Positions 47,003-58,285 of a stretch of DNA of 64,000 nucleotides are shown piece by piece. The stretch is taken from contig JAQJZZ010000005.1 in the NCBI GenBank assembly GCA_030077755.1, positions 1,054,001 to 1,118,000 on the forward strand, read 5' to 3'. Below the pieces are notes generated by a model. That model had not been told where the DNA came from and ran no database searches. It saw nothing but the letters and a program-made list of their open reading frames with translations. The position numbers and the translations under genes are program-made. The first letter of the stretch is position 1. Each line of letters begins with the position of its first letter. The DNA comes from Filosporella fistucella. Taxonomy: Eukaryota > Ascomycota > Leotiomycetes > Helotiales.

Positions 47003-48955
47003 TCACCTCATCTCGAATTCCTCGGCAATTTTCTCCTCCTCACTCATTCCAACTACTACCTCTCCTTGCATAATACCATGCACATAACAAGATCCAACAT
47101 AAGAATAGTTCCTCTCCGTTTCTTTTCTTAGAACAACAGGAATATGGCAGTCCTTGAGGATCACTATCAAATCTCCAATCCTTGATTTCGACGGAACGAG
47201 ACAGAGATATGAATGCTCACTCGTACTTGCGAGTCTCCTGTAGCTGATGGCGATGTTGAAAGATGTAGCAATCTGGTCTAATACTTCCTGGTCAGACGCT
47301 GCATGCTCACCATAGAAGCTATCTCGCTCCTCTTGAGCTATTTGCTCAAGAGTGAAACCGCGGATTTGGAAATTTTTGTTTTCCTGGTAGAACAGTCCTT
47401 GTGATGTTGTAATATCTGGTCCTTGTGCTGGTAGAAAGAAATGGCGATAGAAAGCTTCTTTCCAAAAAGATGGAGCTTTCAAACCATCTGCATGTGCCCG
47501 GTCTAAAACAAGTGTTCTCCAGAGGCTTTCAGCGATTTCTGTTGTCGAAATCTTCCTTCGCTTTGCGGTCATAGCTTTCTCGGCGTTGTGAACTTGAATA
47601 TCGCTATCACAAGGATCATGCCAGCGACTGTAACCAACGCCATTGATAGTGTCGAGTACGAAGCCTCGTGCTGCGAGACAACCTTCTTCCTTTCGGAACC
47701 TGAAAGTCGAAGCTGATTTGGCCGTGTTTGCGCCTGCAGCATTCAGTAGAATGATATCTCTATGTTTCTTCCCTGCTACCTGCCAGTAAAGGAGAGGCAC
47801 TGCGCGGTCTCGATTGTAGCCCCAGTCCGGTACCCAGGAAGGCAAATCAGCATTCGCAGGCCATCCTGCAAAATCAAGAAAGTCTAGAGCTCCACTTGGC
47901 TGTCCATATGCTGTTGATTCGGCTGCGAGCATGAATATCTCTGGAATTGGCTTGGTGCATTTTTGCTGATCAATGATGGATTTCTCTTCCGCAACAAGGC
48001 CGGCAAGAGCGAGGTATTTGTCTCGGGAATCTGTTGCCCCTGTTGACCTGTGACTTGATAACAAATATAAGAGAGCATCCCGTGGTTCTTCATCCTCATT
48101 AGATTTCATGCAATCATATCGAACGCTCTGAATTGAGAGGATTCGTTGAACTCCATCTCGCAATGTCCGTTGGAAGCGGGGTAATTCCATAGAGTCATCA
48201 TGGCAAATTCTTTGTATGCTTTCCATGACAACCCTCTCGATTTCTATGTGTGGAATAAGAGCCTCGGCCGCATCGCGCACCGTATTCCAATGTATTTTCT
48301 GTCTTCCACAAAATACTGTTACGGTTTTCGAAGCGGCAATTTCTTGCACAACCCACACGCGATACCAGTATGGCCGCACAAGTAAATTGTGCAGAGCAAT
48401 AAGCTCTGAATCCTGAGTCCAAGGCCGGGAGGACAGTGGAGATGCCCAGTCTATGGCTTCTATTGACGTCGAGTCACTTTCATGGGTACGTTTTTCATGG
48501 ATATCAGCCAGCTTTCCGAGGAGCTCAATGGCGACATCGCTTTCATTTTCTTCAGGGCCAAGCCAAACTCTGGTCTCTGCGGCTTTTTGGAAAATATCTC
48601 GAATGAAACGGAGCTGTTGATCAATTTCTTCTGGCTCTCCCTGGTTTATACAGATCGCGTCGACCCAAATATCGACGTCATTGTCCTCCTCACGGAGATA
48701 TCTCAGCGCGATTTCGAGGTTTACAGTTGCAGCATGAGGCTGGCCACTGACCACGATGTCCCGAGTATGATACTGATCGCCCCACGCGTATGACAGCGCT
48801 ATGTATGGCGGTGGAGCGTCAAGTGAAATTGATCTGAGTGTACAACGAATTTGGGGTTCCTCGATGTTGCCCCTGAGAACGGTGAGAATGCGGATGTCGC
48901 GCTTTGCTTCAAGTGGCACGTACTTGATGCCGTGACTCGAAGGAATCGCGTCCAT
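47003..48955 (-). CDS. HET-domain (heterokaryon incompatibility) protein 1
   Basis: This protein carries the HET domain, a fungal module whose activation in non-self recognition triggers cell death. Single exon, 650 aa. The HET domain covers about 50-210: ALSYAWGD (53-60), DIWVDAICINQ (95-105), FQKAAETRVWLG. The rest has the long helical and beta part common to stand-alone HET proteins, ending in acidic MSEEEKIAEEFEMR, with no NACHT, WD or ankyrin repeats. A 65-codon open frame in the 5' flank (49155..48958) ends just before the start and may be an upstream ORF. The start at 48955 is the first ATG of the frame. Partner alleles and specificity cannot be told. Confidence 0.93.
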   Translation of the reverse strand: MDAIPSSHGIKYVPLEAKRDIRILTVLRGNIEEPQIRCTLRSISLDAPPPYIALSYAWGDQYHTRDIVVSGQPHAATVNLEIALRYLREEDNDVDIWVDAICINQGEPEEIDQQLRFIRDIFQKAAETRVWLGPEENESDVAIELLGKLADIHEKRTHESDSTSIEAIDWASPLSSRPWTQDSELIALHNLLVRPYWYRVWVVQEIAASKTVTVFCGRQKIHWNTVRDAAEALIPHIEIERVVMESIQRICHDDSMELPRFQRTLRDGVQRILSIQSVRYDCMKSNEDEEPRDALLYLLSSHRSTGATDSRDKYLALAGLVAEEKSIIDQQKCTKPIPEIFMLAAESTAYGQPSGALDFLDFAGWPANADLPSWVPDWGYNRDRAVPLLYWQVAGKKHRDIILLNAAGANTAKSASTFRFRKEEGCLAARGFVLDTINGVGYSRWHDPCDSDIQVHNAEKAMTAKRRKISTTEIAESLWRTLVLDRAHADGLKAPSFWKEAFYRHFFLPAQGPDITTSQGLFYQENKNFQIRGFTLEQIAQEERDSFYGEHAASDQEVLDQIATSFNIAISYRRLASTSEHSYLCLVPSKSRIGDLIVILKDCHIPVVLRKETERNYSYVGSCYVHGIMQGEVVVGMSEEEKIAEEFEMR

Positions 48956-50240
48956 TTTTAAGTTTTCAAGACATCTGGATAAAAGAACTCCTCGAAGAGA
49001 CTACTTTCCCGGAGAAAAATTAGTTCAGCATGAAATCTCGTGGACTTACCTGGCTGATGCGGGCACCGCTCCATCCCTTCCTCGCAATAGTGGATTGCTG
49101 ACAGCGTCAATTTGTTGGCCCCCACTTCCAGACCATTCTTGTAGCTTTGTGCCAATGAATCTTGTGCTCGGACTTTGCCTACGGTACAGAGTCTAAGGAA
49201 TTTCTATCATCTCGTAGAAATCAGGTACATCGCAAGAAATTCTGCTCTTGATGTTGGTGGCATTGGGAAGTGTACGAAGGTATCTTGGTGTGATTGCTAA
49301 GTGCACGGGGTCATCGGCCCAGGCCAAGGGCTGCTGAGTGGAGCTACCTGAATTCAGGGCTATCACGCTAAAGATTCTGCTATGAGAACTTTCCAGGCTT
49401 AGTTGCGACGTATTTCTACAACCACACATCACATTACGCATCACAACTCTTGCCTCATACCTCTTGCCAATAACGAATATATCTGTTCCTATATGTATGA
49501 AAGAGTGCAAGATGAACAGATGGCGATCAATGACTGTCTCGTTTACGCTATGAGGAAAACGTTCCGATCGTCAGCCTACTTCCGATATTATTCAGGTTTC
49601 TTCCTGTCGTTCCTTTATTTCGATTTGGCACTTTGCGAAACATCTTCATAACCCTTAAATAATTGCAATTGTGTTTCTTGCCAAGGACTGTTCTATGCAT
49701 CTCATTTCCTTTAATTAGGTTGTTCTTCTTCAGGATCCCATTAAGGTTGCGCGCAATAGCTATAAAGAACAACCAAACATACAGCTCTTCTGAAACCAGC
49801 AATCATTGGATTTCGGAAGCTTCAATCAAAAATCCCATCGACCAACATCACCTGTGAGTGGGCTTTGGGATTGAAACTTAGGTTATTTGCTGAGCAAATC
49901 AAAATCAACACTGAAAAGGTCGAAATTTTTTATTCTGCCTGGTCATACCTTGCATCACAGTTAGGTTTCAGTCAACGCAATGGGACCTGTAATCAACGTC
50001 CGCTTCGAGCAAACCAACAAACTCGGGCGTTTTTCTTCTTCGCAATTAACCGTCCGCAATGTGCTTTATGTGCAGCAACTTTGCTGTTCCTATAGCGGAT
50101 AAATCTTCTGGCGTGTTGGTTGGAGAATAAGAACTTTCATTTCGCTCCCGACTTTCCCATTTTCAGCATCATTTACTTGCCCTCTACTACCGAAGTTGCA
50201 AAACTTCAACACAACTCGAGTTTCAAAAGACCTAATCGCC
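48956..50240. other. Divergent intergenic region, HET1 / DUF7136-like
   Basis: 1.3 kb with no gene recognised; open frames up to 105 codons on both strands lack family features. Confidence 0.45.
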
Positions 50241-51065
50241 ATGTTTCCTCCTCGCTTCACTGGCTTCGTTTTCCTGTTTATGTCTATTTCCTGCTTCTGG
50301 GTACCAATTCTTGCGACCGTCGTGGAGTTTGATCTGGTGTTCCCCCGCAACGGCACCTATGCACCAGGTCCTCTCTTTCCTATCGTTTTCGCCGTCCAGA
50401 ATCCTCAATTCTTAGGAGCTCTTGCACCTGACATAGAATGGTCTATCTGGAGCAACGCTACGGAGAGACTTATTAGCCATTTTTTCAGGTTTTCTCCTGC
50501 CGTTGATGTCACAACTGAACCATACTTTCTCGTTCTCAACACCAATATGTTCAACGATACCGAGGGCTTGTTTGCTGTGATTTGGGGTCTGCGGACCACC
50601 AACTGTTCTACTTCAAATCCGAGCAATTACCCCTCTTTCGACACAAACCTCTTAAATGGCAACACCGCCTTCACAATTCAAAGGGGTGCACAGCAGCCTA
50701 ATGTGATCACCACTCCGGATTCCTGCCCCAGCGCTATGTCTGCTTTCAATATTACAGACACTTTGCCATATGTTCCTCCAAACGATCTGCATTCCTTTGG
50801 ATCTTGCGGGGTCCTTGCCCTCCCTGGGCCTACACCTACACCGACACCAACGCCTTGTGCAGTTCAAGTCAATCAGGCTATTGCATCAAGCATATCTTCA
50901 AAGATCACGGCCTCATACCTTTCTGCATGCAATACCACGATATACGCATGGCATAGCGGCTGCCCTGTACCCACGTCGTCACCCAAAGCAACCAACATCG
51001 CCTCAAATTTGAAGCTGGCAGGTTCGTGGATGACTGGCTTGGGTATTGGATTTTTATTAATTTGA
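50241..51065 (+). CDS. Secreted, GPI-type protein with DUF7136-like domain
   Basis: Single exon, 274 aa from ATG 50241. A signal peptide (FVFLFMSISCFWVPILA) is followed by EFDLVFPRNGTYAPGPLFP and IVFAVQNPQFLGAL, the beginning typical of the fungal extracellular family I know as DUF7136. There are about ten N-glycosylation sequons and several Cys pairs (C-x-n), then a Pro-Thr repeat (TPTPTPTPC) and a hydrophobic C-terminus (WMTGLGIGFLLI) fitting GPI anchoring. The function of the family is unknown; a cell-wall or secreted role is likely. It sits between the two HET genes. Confidence 0.8.
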   Translation: MFPPRFTGFVFLFMSISCFWVPILATVVEFDLVFPRNGTYAPGPLFPIVFAVQNPQFLGALAPDIEWSIWSNATERLISHFFRFSPAVDVTTEPYFLVLNTNMFNDTEGLFAVIWGLRTTNCSTSNPSNYPSFDTNLLNGNTAFTIQRGAQQPNVITTPDSCPSAMSAFNITDTLPYVPPNDLHSFGSCGVLALPGPTPTPTPTPCAVQVNQAIASSISSKITASYLSACNTTIYAWHSGCPVPTSSPKATNIASNLKLAGSWMTGLGIGFLLI

Positions 51066-51260
51066 GTCACATACCATTGACACGCTCACGATAGTTCCTT
51101 CGTGTCATGGCATGGTGATCAATATGTATAGTATTAGTGTTATGTTGCAACAAGTGGCTCGTAACTATCAGAGCCGATCACCAAACGCTACATTAAGGGT
51201 CGCGAGATGCCAACTTCCCAGCGAAGTTTATGGTACACATCTGCATTCTCAAGCGTAGCT

Positions 51261-53012
51261 CTATTTCAGAACAATATCTACAGTTTCTATCCCTAAATCC
51301 AATACCTGCCCATCCATACGATTATGCACATAGCATTCTCCAATCAGATGGTATCTTTGCTCGCCAGTCTCATTGTCCAAAGGCCGCACAACAAACAGAA
51401 CGGTTACTCCAAGAAAAGCTACAATCAAATCCCCCGGTCTAGCCTCCGTAGGCATTAGTCCAAGTTGCCCTCCTTTTAGGATAGAGAATCGTCGCATTCC
51501 ACAGGCAGCCATGAAATTACGGCGGTATGCCATTGCTTTGTGTCCTTCTTCACTCAACACGTATTCATTTGCCTCTTTGCTACCTCCTGCAGCAGCTACC
51601 TTTGCAAAAATGGATTCGAACGCAGCATGATAGCCTGCATATGCTGCATCTGGACTTCCATCAGACCAACGATACTCTTCTCCCAATGTCTTGTTGCCGT
51701 TGAGTGTGCGCCAAAACTCTTCTTCGGGGTGTGAGGTTGACTGAAATAGCTTCTTGGCTTGGAGGTACCACTCCCAAATATCCCAAATCTCCTCTTCAGT
51801 ATTGGTATGACCTGGTATTAGGGCACTACATATGCGACCCATTTCAGCTATCTGATCGAAAAGTATTCCTTTTATTGTGAGGAGGTCTGCATCAAATGAG
51901 AATTCCATATTCTTCGTAGGCGTGATGGCATATTTGCCGAATTTAGATCTCCAGGAGTCCCTTTTGAGGTTCAGGCACCATGACGGTATCTCGTTACTCG
52001 AGGAATTGCCGCTGTGTCGAAGAAGACTCAAATCATTGTCTCTATTAATCAAATACCGTGTAACCTCTTTGATAAGTGCTATTGGTGATTTGTTGTAATC
52101 TGGTTGGAAGACTGGGTCATGTGCATCCGTGGCAATGCCTAGAAGACTGTAAACCTTGTCCCGAGGATCTTTTGACTCACTGTCCGCAAACTTGACCATC
52201 AGGGTGACAATTGGCAGAGGCTCGCCCGACTCCAATAAGTCTTGGATATTAGAGAGATGGAAAACCCGTCGGCATCCAGCAGGAGCTACAGCGGCATTCG
52301 TATACTTGAGTATGGCTGTTGATACCATTCCCAAAAAACCCAGCATATCCATCTTGACTACGAGTTTTGATAAAGTTTCCAAACTCAGAGTATCGTCTCC
52401 ACATATCATCTCTGTCCTCTTGGACAGAGCAGCTTCTTGAATGACCCAGGTACGCTTGAACCAGTCTCGTTCCAGGAAAAGAGCCAAAGACACCCATTCA
52501 GTACATCCCTCTGGGTACTGTGCTGCATACTGTTCAACCAGCTCACCAGTTGGTCCCATGTGTTTCAAGGCAAGAGCTAACGTCTTCGCAAAGTTGATAG
52601 CAACTTCGCTGTACTCGCCAGCGTGGCCAAGCCATATGCGAACGTGATCAGCCTTGGAATAGACCTTTCCCATCAATTGCACTTGGCGAGCTTTCTCCTC
52701 GATATCGTGTTGATTTATACATATCCCATCTATCCACATAGGAAGCCCAGTTTCTGTCATTCTCCGACTTGAAAGGATATCGTGCACATTTTGAGTGATG
52801 TACAGAGGGTGGCCATCGAGTAGAATCTGGTGAGACAGCTGCTCGGATCCCCACGTATATGACACCGCGATGTAGGATGTTATGACATTATCAAGCGAGA
52901 CGATGGAGTGGGTACATCTAATGACAGTAGCAGAATCAGGGTGTGGCTCGATCTTCAGAATTCGAATTTGCTGCGGCTCAAGCGCTTCATATTGGAATGT
53001 CTCTTCACTCAT
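51261..53012 (-). CDS. HET-domain (heterokaryon incompatibility) protein 2
   Basis: Single exon, 583 aa. The HET domain has AVSYTWGS (49-56), LPMWIDGICINQ (90-101), KADHVRIWLG, and further on DPRDKVYSLLGIA, the conserved block at the end of the domain. The C-terminal part is the unannotated region usual for stand-alone HET proteins. It is on the same strand as HET1 but only distantly similar by eye, so a recent tandem duplication is unlikely. The start at 53012 (MSEETFQYEAL) is the first ATG of the frame. Confidence 0.93.
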   Translation of the reverse strand: MSEETFQYEALEPQQIRILKIEPHPDSATVIRCTHSIVSLDNVITSYIAVSYTWGSEQLSHQILLDGHPLYITQNVHDILSSRRMTETGLPMWIDGICINQHDIEEKARQVQLMGKVYSKADHVRIWLGHAGEYSEVAINFAKTLALALKHMGPTGELVEQYAAQYPEGCTEWVSLALFLERDWFKRTWVIQEAALSKRTEMICGDDTLSLETLSKLVVKMDMLGFLGMVSTAILKYTNAAVAPAGCRRVFHLSNIQDLLESGEPLPIVTLMVKFADSESKDPRDKVYSLLGIATDAHDPVFQPDYNKSPIALIKEVTRYLINRDNDLSLLRHSGNSSSNEIPSWCLNLKRDSWRSKFGKYAITPTKNMEFSFDADLLTIKGILFDQIAEMGRICSALIPGHTNTEEEIWDIWEWYLQAKKLFQSTSHPEEEFWRTLNGNKTLGEEYRWSDGSPDAAYAGYHAAFESIFAKVAAAGGSKEANEYVLSEEGHKAMAYRRNFMAACGMRRFSILKGGQLGLMPTEARPGDLIVAFLGVTVLFVVRPLDNETGEQRYHLIGECYVHNRMDGQVLDLGIETVDIVLK

Positions 53013-54292
53013 GCTGTTTAGGTCTCCTCAAAGTCTATGGTGCATATATCAGCTGGCCATTCGATATAAGATTTTGCAAGAAACAACAATTGAAAAGAGA
53101 AAGTGCAGTACGTTGTGGACTTAGACGAGCAGCCCCTTTTCGCACGAAGCAAGACACGAACTTTGAAAAGTCCCACGACAACCAGCACGATAAGTGTCCA
53201 ATGATGTCTCGAACTAAATCAAGTCGAATAGAACAACAGCATATACAATTGATGCAGGTAGACTGGGCAGCATCTCACTCCTTTAGCACAAATGCTTGGT
53301 TCCATTTCCTTGATTCATATAGTTACGGAGTAGACGCATGCTGGTCCGAAAGGGGTTAGAGGCTATTCGGAGTGTAAAGACCAACTTTGCTCATACCGGC
53401 TCGGATCGAGCTCGGCTAGAGCCTTCCTTTGTCTACGCTAAGTAGTTCAAACTTTGCTCCATCAATTTCGTGAAGTATTAAATTCCTGTCTAATATGTCC
53501 AGTATCTATTCGCTGTTTCGCCCGTATGTATAAATTCTCCTTGCCATACTCTCATTTATTTGATAATTTGTTGCCACTCGTTCAAACTGGGATCAGCCAT
53601 TAGAAACAAGCAACGATGCTGTTTCGATCAGCAGGAAAGAAAAGTCAAGCTCAGCTCTAAGCCTTGTTCTATATTCATCTCTGGGCAGTCTCACGAAGCG
53701 CTTAGAGCCAACCCGACCATTTGGAAAGCATACTTTCAGGTCCGCTTTAAGCCGCCATGTGGCACAAGCTTTCGGAGCCGCAGGATGGGATTTCAGATGC
53801 ATCTTTCCAATGTTTTCAAGCGTTCCCGTTGTGCACGATGCGAAGATGCCAGGGCATAGTCACATCCATTCGGAAACTAAGCCTACTCCGTACAGCACGA
53901 TCGAAGTCCGTCTGAAGTTGGTCAGCAAACGTCCATGTCAAGCTTGCGATTTGGTTGCTCCTCCGCAACGGGCGGGGCTTGCTAGGGTTAAAGAGTGGTT
54001 TGGGGGCGGAAATGTTCTTGTTGCAACCGTGCCGCTTTCCTACCGTTAATATTTTACGATCGTCGCATCCTCATAGGTCCACCGGAGTTCAATACAAGGA
54101 CTTGTCCTTCCTTTGGGATCATACGAAAACTCCCCCCGGGCTTATCTTGCAAATCTCACACAGCAACTGCCCATTCTGGCTCTTAGGGCTGCAGCCGCAT
54201 ACTGTTGGCAGTCCTTAAGATCTCGACCCACCGTTTGATCTATCTTTCAACGTTGTTCCAAGAATCTTCGATTCTTCACACTCTATGTCAAC
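53013..54292. other. Divergent intergenic region
   Basis: 1.3 kb between HET2 and the next gene. Open frames of 96-138 codons (for example 53759-54049) are unlike known proteins and lack start context or splicing. Nothing annotated. Confidence 0.4.
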
Positions 54293-56392
54293 ATGCCTTT
54301 CGATTACGAGGCCTATCAGCAAAAATGCAATGGCATGTCCGTGGAGCAACTCAATAAGGAATGGGAAAACTACACACGCCAAATTGCTGGAGGCTCGACA
54401 TCCACAGCCACTTCCGTACTGCTCTCTCCGTTCACGGCTGGTATATCTCTCATAGGACTTGGTATTTCAGCACCTCGGATACACAATGCGCGCAAAAAGC
54501 GTGAAATAATCGAAGCAGGCTTTCAGGCTCGAGGGACTACTCACCATACTCGAGCAATAGACGTCATTGCCCCGATGGCAATGGTAGGTGCAGTTGGGAC
54601 AGTCACTCTGGGGCTTGGAGCACCTGGAGCTGATCTCATTCCGATTGGAGATGCTGCACAGGGAGCTATTGACTACATAGTTCCCCATGTTGCAGCGAGT
54701 GCAGTAGGGGCAGTCGCAAAATACAAATCTCTCGGGCAATCTCAAGAAAAGCCTATCCAAGTTGGCATCCATACTTCTCACAGCTGGCCCGTTGACCCCG
54801 GAGACCAGGAAAGATATGGCCCTTTGATAGGCCCAAACGTTCATGCCTATTCAATATCTGGTCATCAAGCAGTAGATGAACCTGGCTATTCTCAATATCA
54901 AGGTGCCCAGCCTCTCTTGCAGCCACAGGCCACCGGATCTACCATCTCGCTGACATCAACCACCTCATCTTGGTCGTCAACAACCAATGTCACAACACCT
55001 TCCGTATCTGATAGGTCAAGTATATATTCTGAGGCTAGCTTTCAGAGTGATAAGAGCATAAACGGCCGTTCACTCTCTTTGCCAATTCATACACAGGCGC
55101 AAAGCGCTCGAACTCAACATTATGCTCAGCAGCAACAGCAATATCAATATCAATACCAAACCACTACTACCCAGCCGCATACTCAAGCTTTCACAATGCA
55201 AGGGTCAGTAGGAGTTTCTTGAGGCAATCCTCATGAGTCAAACAAAGTCTAACATTCTTCTAGCATGCAAGAATCGCTTCAGCAACATGTCCCTACATCC
55301 ACACCAGTGGGAATGACTAACATGGAAACAAGCAAACCTCATATCCAGCAGATCAAAGTCGATGATCTTCTTGCCACTCTCACACACGAAGAAGAGATGG
55401 TACTGTTCTTGAGAATGGAAATGGAGAAGAGGAATTTAGAGCCGGAGAGTACCACCGAGTTCACAAAAGCCATTGACGGAAATGGAATGAGTTTCCATAT
55501 AGTTGATGTGGTGGACTTGGGGACGTTTGAAATGGCAGAACCAGATCCCATTTCCCCTGATATTGCTCCTAGCCACCATCAACTTCATCGGACAAGTCAT
55601 GTGCGGGGTCATCAACAACGGCCACGAAATCAAATTTTGAGCGGGAGAAGAGCAATAGAACACCCCGATATCAGCGAAAGCCCAGCAGGATCAAGCGATA
55701 CCACACAATCTCAGACTCCAATTTCGAATCCATCAACTGCCACTCCTAGCATAATTCACAGCGCCTCAATCCCACTGCCAAGTCCACCTAGAGCATCCGC
55801 TCCACAAAGCATTGGACTGAAGTCGATATTCCGCAAGCCATTACCTTCTGAAGTAGACATATCGTCACAGCCATCACTTCAGCAAGCTAATATCATGGCA
55901 ACAACTGAGGATACTTCAATCCTCAAAACTGGACTGGTAGAATCTCCACAACCACAATTCATTGATCAAAGACAAGACAGCGGTTATTGTTCAGGGACGT
56001 CGGCTTCTATGTATACTAGCCCTCCGGCCCTCTCGCAGCCTTTTGCTGCTCGCACTTCCCTACCCGCTACACACGAGTTATCGAGGTCTCATGATCCAAC
56101 CCTGTCTCAACGCCACTCAGCGAACTACGTACCGTCACCCAATCCTCCAGCTCCCACCACAGTATTACCCGACTATTTCAATTCTACACCTGCAGAGAAT
56201 CCCCGTTCAATCACGGCTATCACTCCTATAATGGACAGATTGGATAAGCATCGTGAAAGCATCCTGAACATGGTTGGTTGGCAATGGTCAAAACTCTCAG
56301 AAAAACCAGGGCAAGCAGAAATTAAAATTGGTCCAAATGGGGAGCCAGATTATGGACCAACACCTCCAATACCAGTTGCATACAGATCATAA
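54293..56392 (+). CDS. Hypothetical protein with Gly-rich hydrophobic N-terminal domain, 679 aa
   Basis: Exons 54293..55203 and 55264..56392 join in phase over a 60-nt intron. The first ~150 aa form a compact module: an amphipathic start (YEAYQQKCNGMSVEQLNKEW), a hydrophobic Gly-rich segment (LLSPFTAGISLIGLGISAPR), a basic helix (NARKKREIIEAGF) and a second Gly/Ala-rich hydrophobic segment (MAMVGAVGTVTLGLGAPGAD). The remaining 500 aa are disordered: Ser/Thr-rich, Gln/Tyr repeats (QQQQQYQYQYQ) and Pro-Ser-rich parts, with one conserved-looking island (DDLLATLTHEEEMVLFL). I do not recognise the family. The two Gly-rich segments could insert into membranes. Confidence 0.75.
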
Positions 56393-57128
56393 TTTATTTT
56401 CATTTCTTCGTGGTTGCGATGTACATGAAAGAATGCATGTAAAAGTACATTTGAGGGCGGAGTTCACGGGAATCGTCAGGTAGCATCAACAGCATATACC
56501 CTTTTCTTTCGAATATGTATCCTATATTAGTAAGGTAATCATTCGAATTTCAAGTCAAAATCATGAACGTTTTACTACTTAATAATCCATTGCATACTTC
56601 TGTTTCATTTTAGCCCCAGTAGCGAGACGTAAAAAGCCTGAGGACTTCAACAAAGTAACATATGGCTTCATTGTTGAACGTACTATGTATAAGCCAATCA
56701 GGATTTTCCTGGCTCGGCATACAAAGAACCAAAGTTAAGTCCACCTGGTTTAAGTAGGGTAAGCACCTGTGCTGGATCGGGGGCAGCACAATTCAGTGGC
56801 ATCAGAGGCTTTCTCACAAGTATTTTCGAGAACTATATGGAACGGAGCATGATACCTTAACTCCATTGTCAACAATATTGTAGTGCACTGAAGAGGGCCC
56901 TTTCCTATCTCCATTATCTCCGAGATCTCGGGCACCGACATATCATCAACTCTTAATATGTGCAACGGCAGAATTGAAAAGCTTCAAATGGTTCTTGGAA
57001 TTTCATGACAGAGCCAGCTCACTTCTTACTAGAATGATATTATTCTCAACAAAGGACATATTTCTGTGAATTTTCGACATATTGTCTTGTTTTGAACCAC
57101 CATCTCCAATTCTCCATCTAAAAAAACA
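56393..57128. other. Intergenic
   Basis: 0.74 kb between two plus-strand genes; nothing coding is seen. Confidence 0.45.
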
Positions 57129-57932
57129 ATGCCAAGCTCACCCGAGAAAATTATTGTTCTCATCACTGGTAACCCTTTCAGATAATTTCTTCTAGTTTAC
57201 ATTTTGATGTTCATAGGCGCCAACACTGGCATTGGCTACGAAACGGCAGCCAATCTCCTCCGCCACTCCTCAAAATACCACATACTCCTCGGCAGCCGCG
57301 ATCCAGCAAAGGGCTCCCTTGCAGCGAGAACTCTCTCTTCCCTGCCTTCCATCCTCGGCACAGTTTCTCCCCTACAGATAGACGTCACTTCCGATCTCAG
57401 CGTCGATGTAGCAGCTCGTCTCGTGCAAGAAAAATACGGATATCTCGACATTCTCATCAATAACGCTGGTTGTTTCGCAACAGATGCCCTGAAAAGGAAT
57501 GCTTTCCGTAAGATCCTGGAAGTGAACACCATTGGCGCCTTGAGCGTCACCGAAGCTTTCCTGCCACTTTTGAGGAAGGGGAAAGAAAAGCGAATCGTCT
57601 TTGTTAGTAGCAGCACAGGGAGCATCAGCCAAGCAGCGGATCCAAAGAGCAAGTACTATAGTAGTCGAGGCACCGAGTACAGAGCTTCGAAAGCGGCGGT
57701 GAATATGCTCATTGTACAGTATTATGCTGCCTTGAAGGGGGATGGGTTCTTGGTTTTCGGTGCAGACCCGGGACTTTGTGCTACGGGGTTGTTTCAGACG
57801 CCGCAAGCTTTGAGAGATAGAGGAGCTGTTGAAGCGGATATTGGAGGAGAGAGAGTCGCTTGTGTTGCTCGAGGTGAGAGGGATGCAGATGTTGGGATGG
57901 TTTGTGGTGAGTATGGGGTTTGTCCTTGGTGA
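57129..57932 (+). CDS. Short-chain dehydrogenase/reductase
   Basis: This is an NAD(P)-dependent oxidoreductase of the classical SDR family. Exons 57129..57168 and 57217..57932 give 251 aa. The cofactor motif TGANTGIG (13-20) straddles the intron, then NNAG, the catalytic Ser in VFVSSSTGSIS, and the YxxxK pair Tyr168/Lys172 (EYRASKAAVN). The DPG block after the active site (FGADPGLCATGLF) is present. Substrate unknown. The C-terminus from about 225 is variable and ends CGEYGVCPW; another intron near the 3' end (GTGAGT at about 57906) cannot be excluded. Confidence 0.85.
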
Positions 57933-58285
57933 TAGCGAAAATGGGTTGCGGATGTCCTATCTCATTGTGAGTACTGTGCCAGTCCTCATCATGATTACAG
58001 TACTAACTTTACACGAAAAGTTATATTGCTTGAAATTTCGAACCCCCTGGGCAAATTGTGGCGAAAGGTCTCTCGGAATCCAATGCCGATCTAGGAAACA
58101 AAATCTTTGCGACAGATACTTAGAAGTGCTTAAATGATAGAGACTGTCACCTAAGCCCGATAGAGGAGCCCCCCTTGAAATATATGTGTACTTCAATTAG
58201 TAGGTAAACGTTTTCATGCATCTATTTTTTCAACTCCTCAAGTTCACATGTACTTTCATCCCTCAACTCAGTCCTTTAAGTCTCA
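57933..58285. other. Convergent intergenic region
   Basis: 353 bp of 3' flanks of the dehydrogenase and helicase genes; a continuation of the dehydrogenase through a 3' intron is possible, otherwise nothing. Confidence 0.4.

Noticed and set aside
48200..48793. Plus-strand frames opposite HET1
   Set aside because: Shadows of the long minus-strand HET gene.
53559..54218. Several frames of 69-99 codons between HET2 and the 679-aa gene
   Set aside because: Not similar to known proteins and mutually overlapping; no clear start or intron structure.
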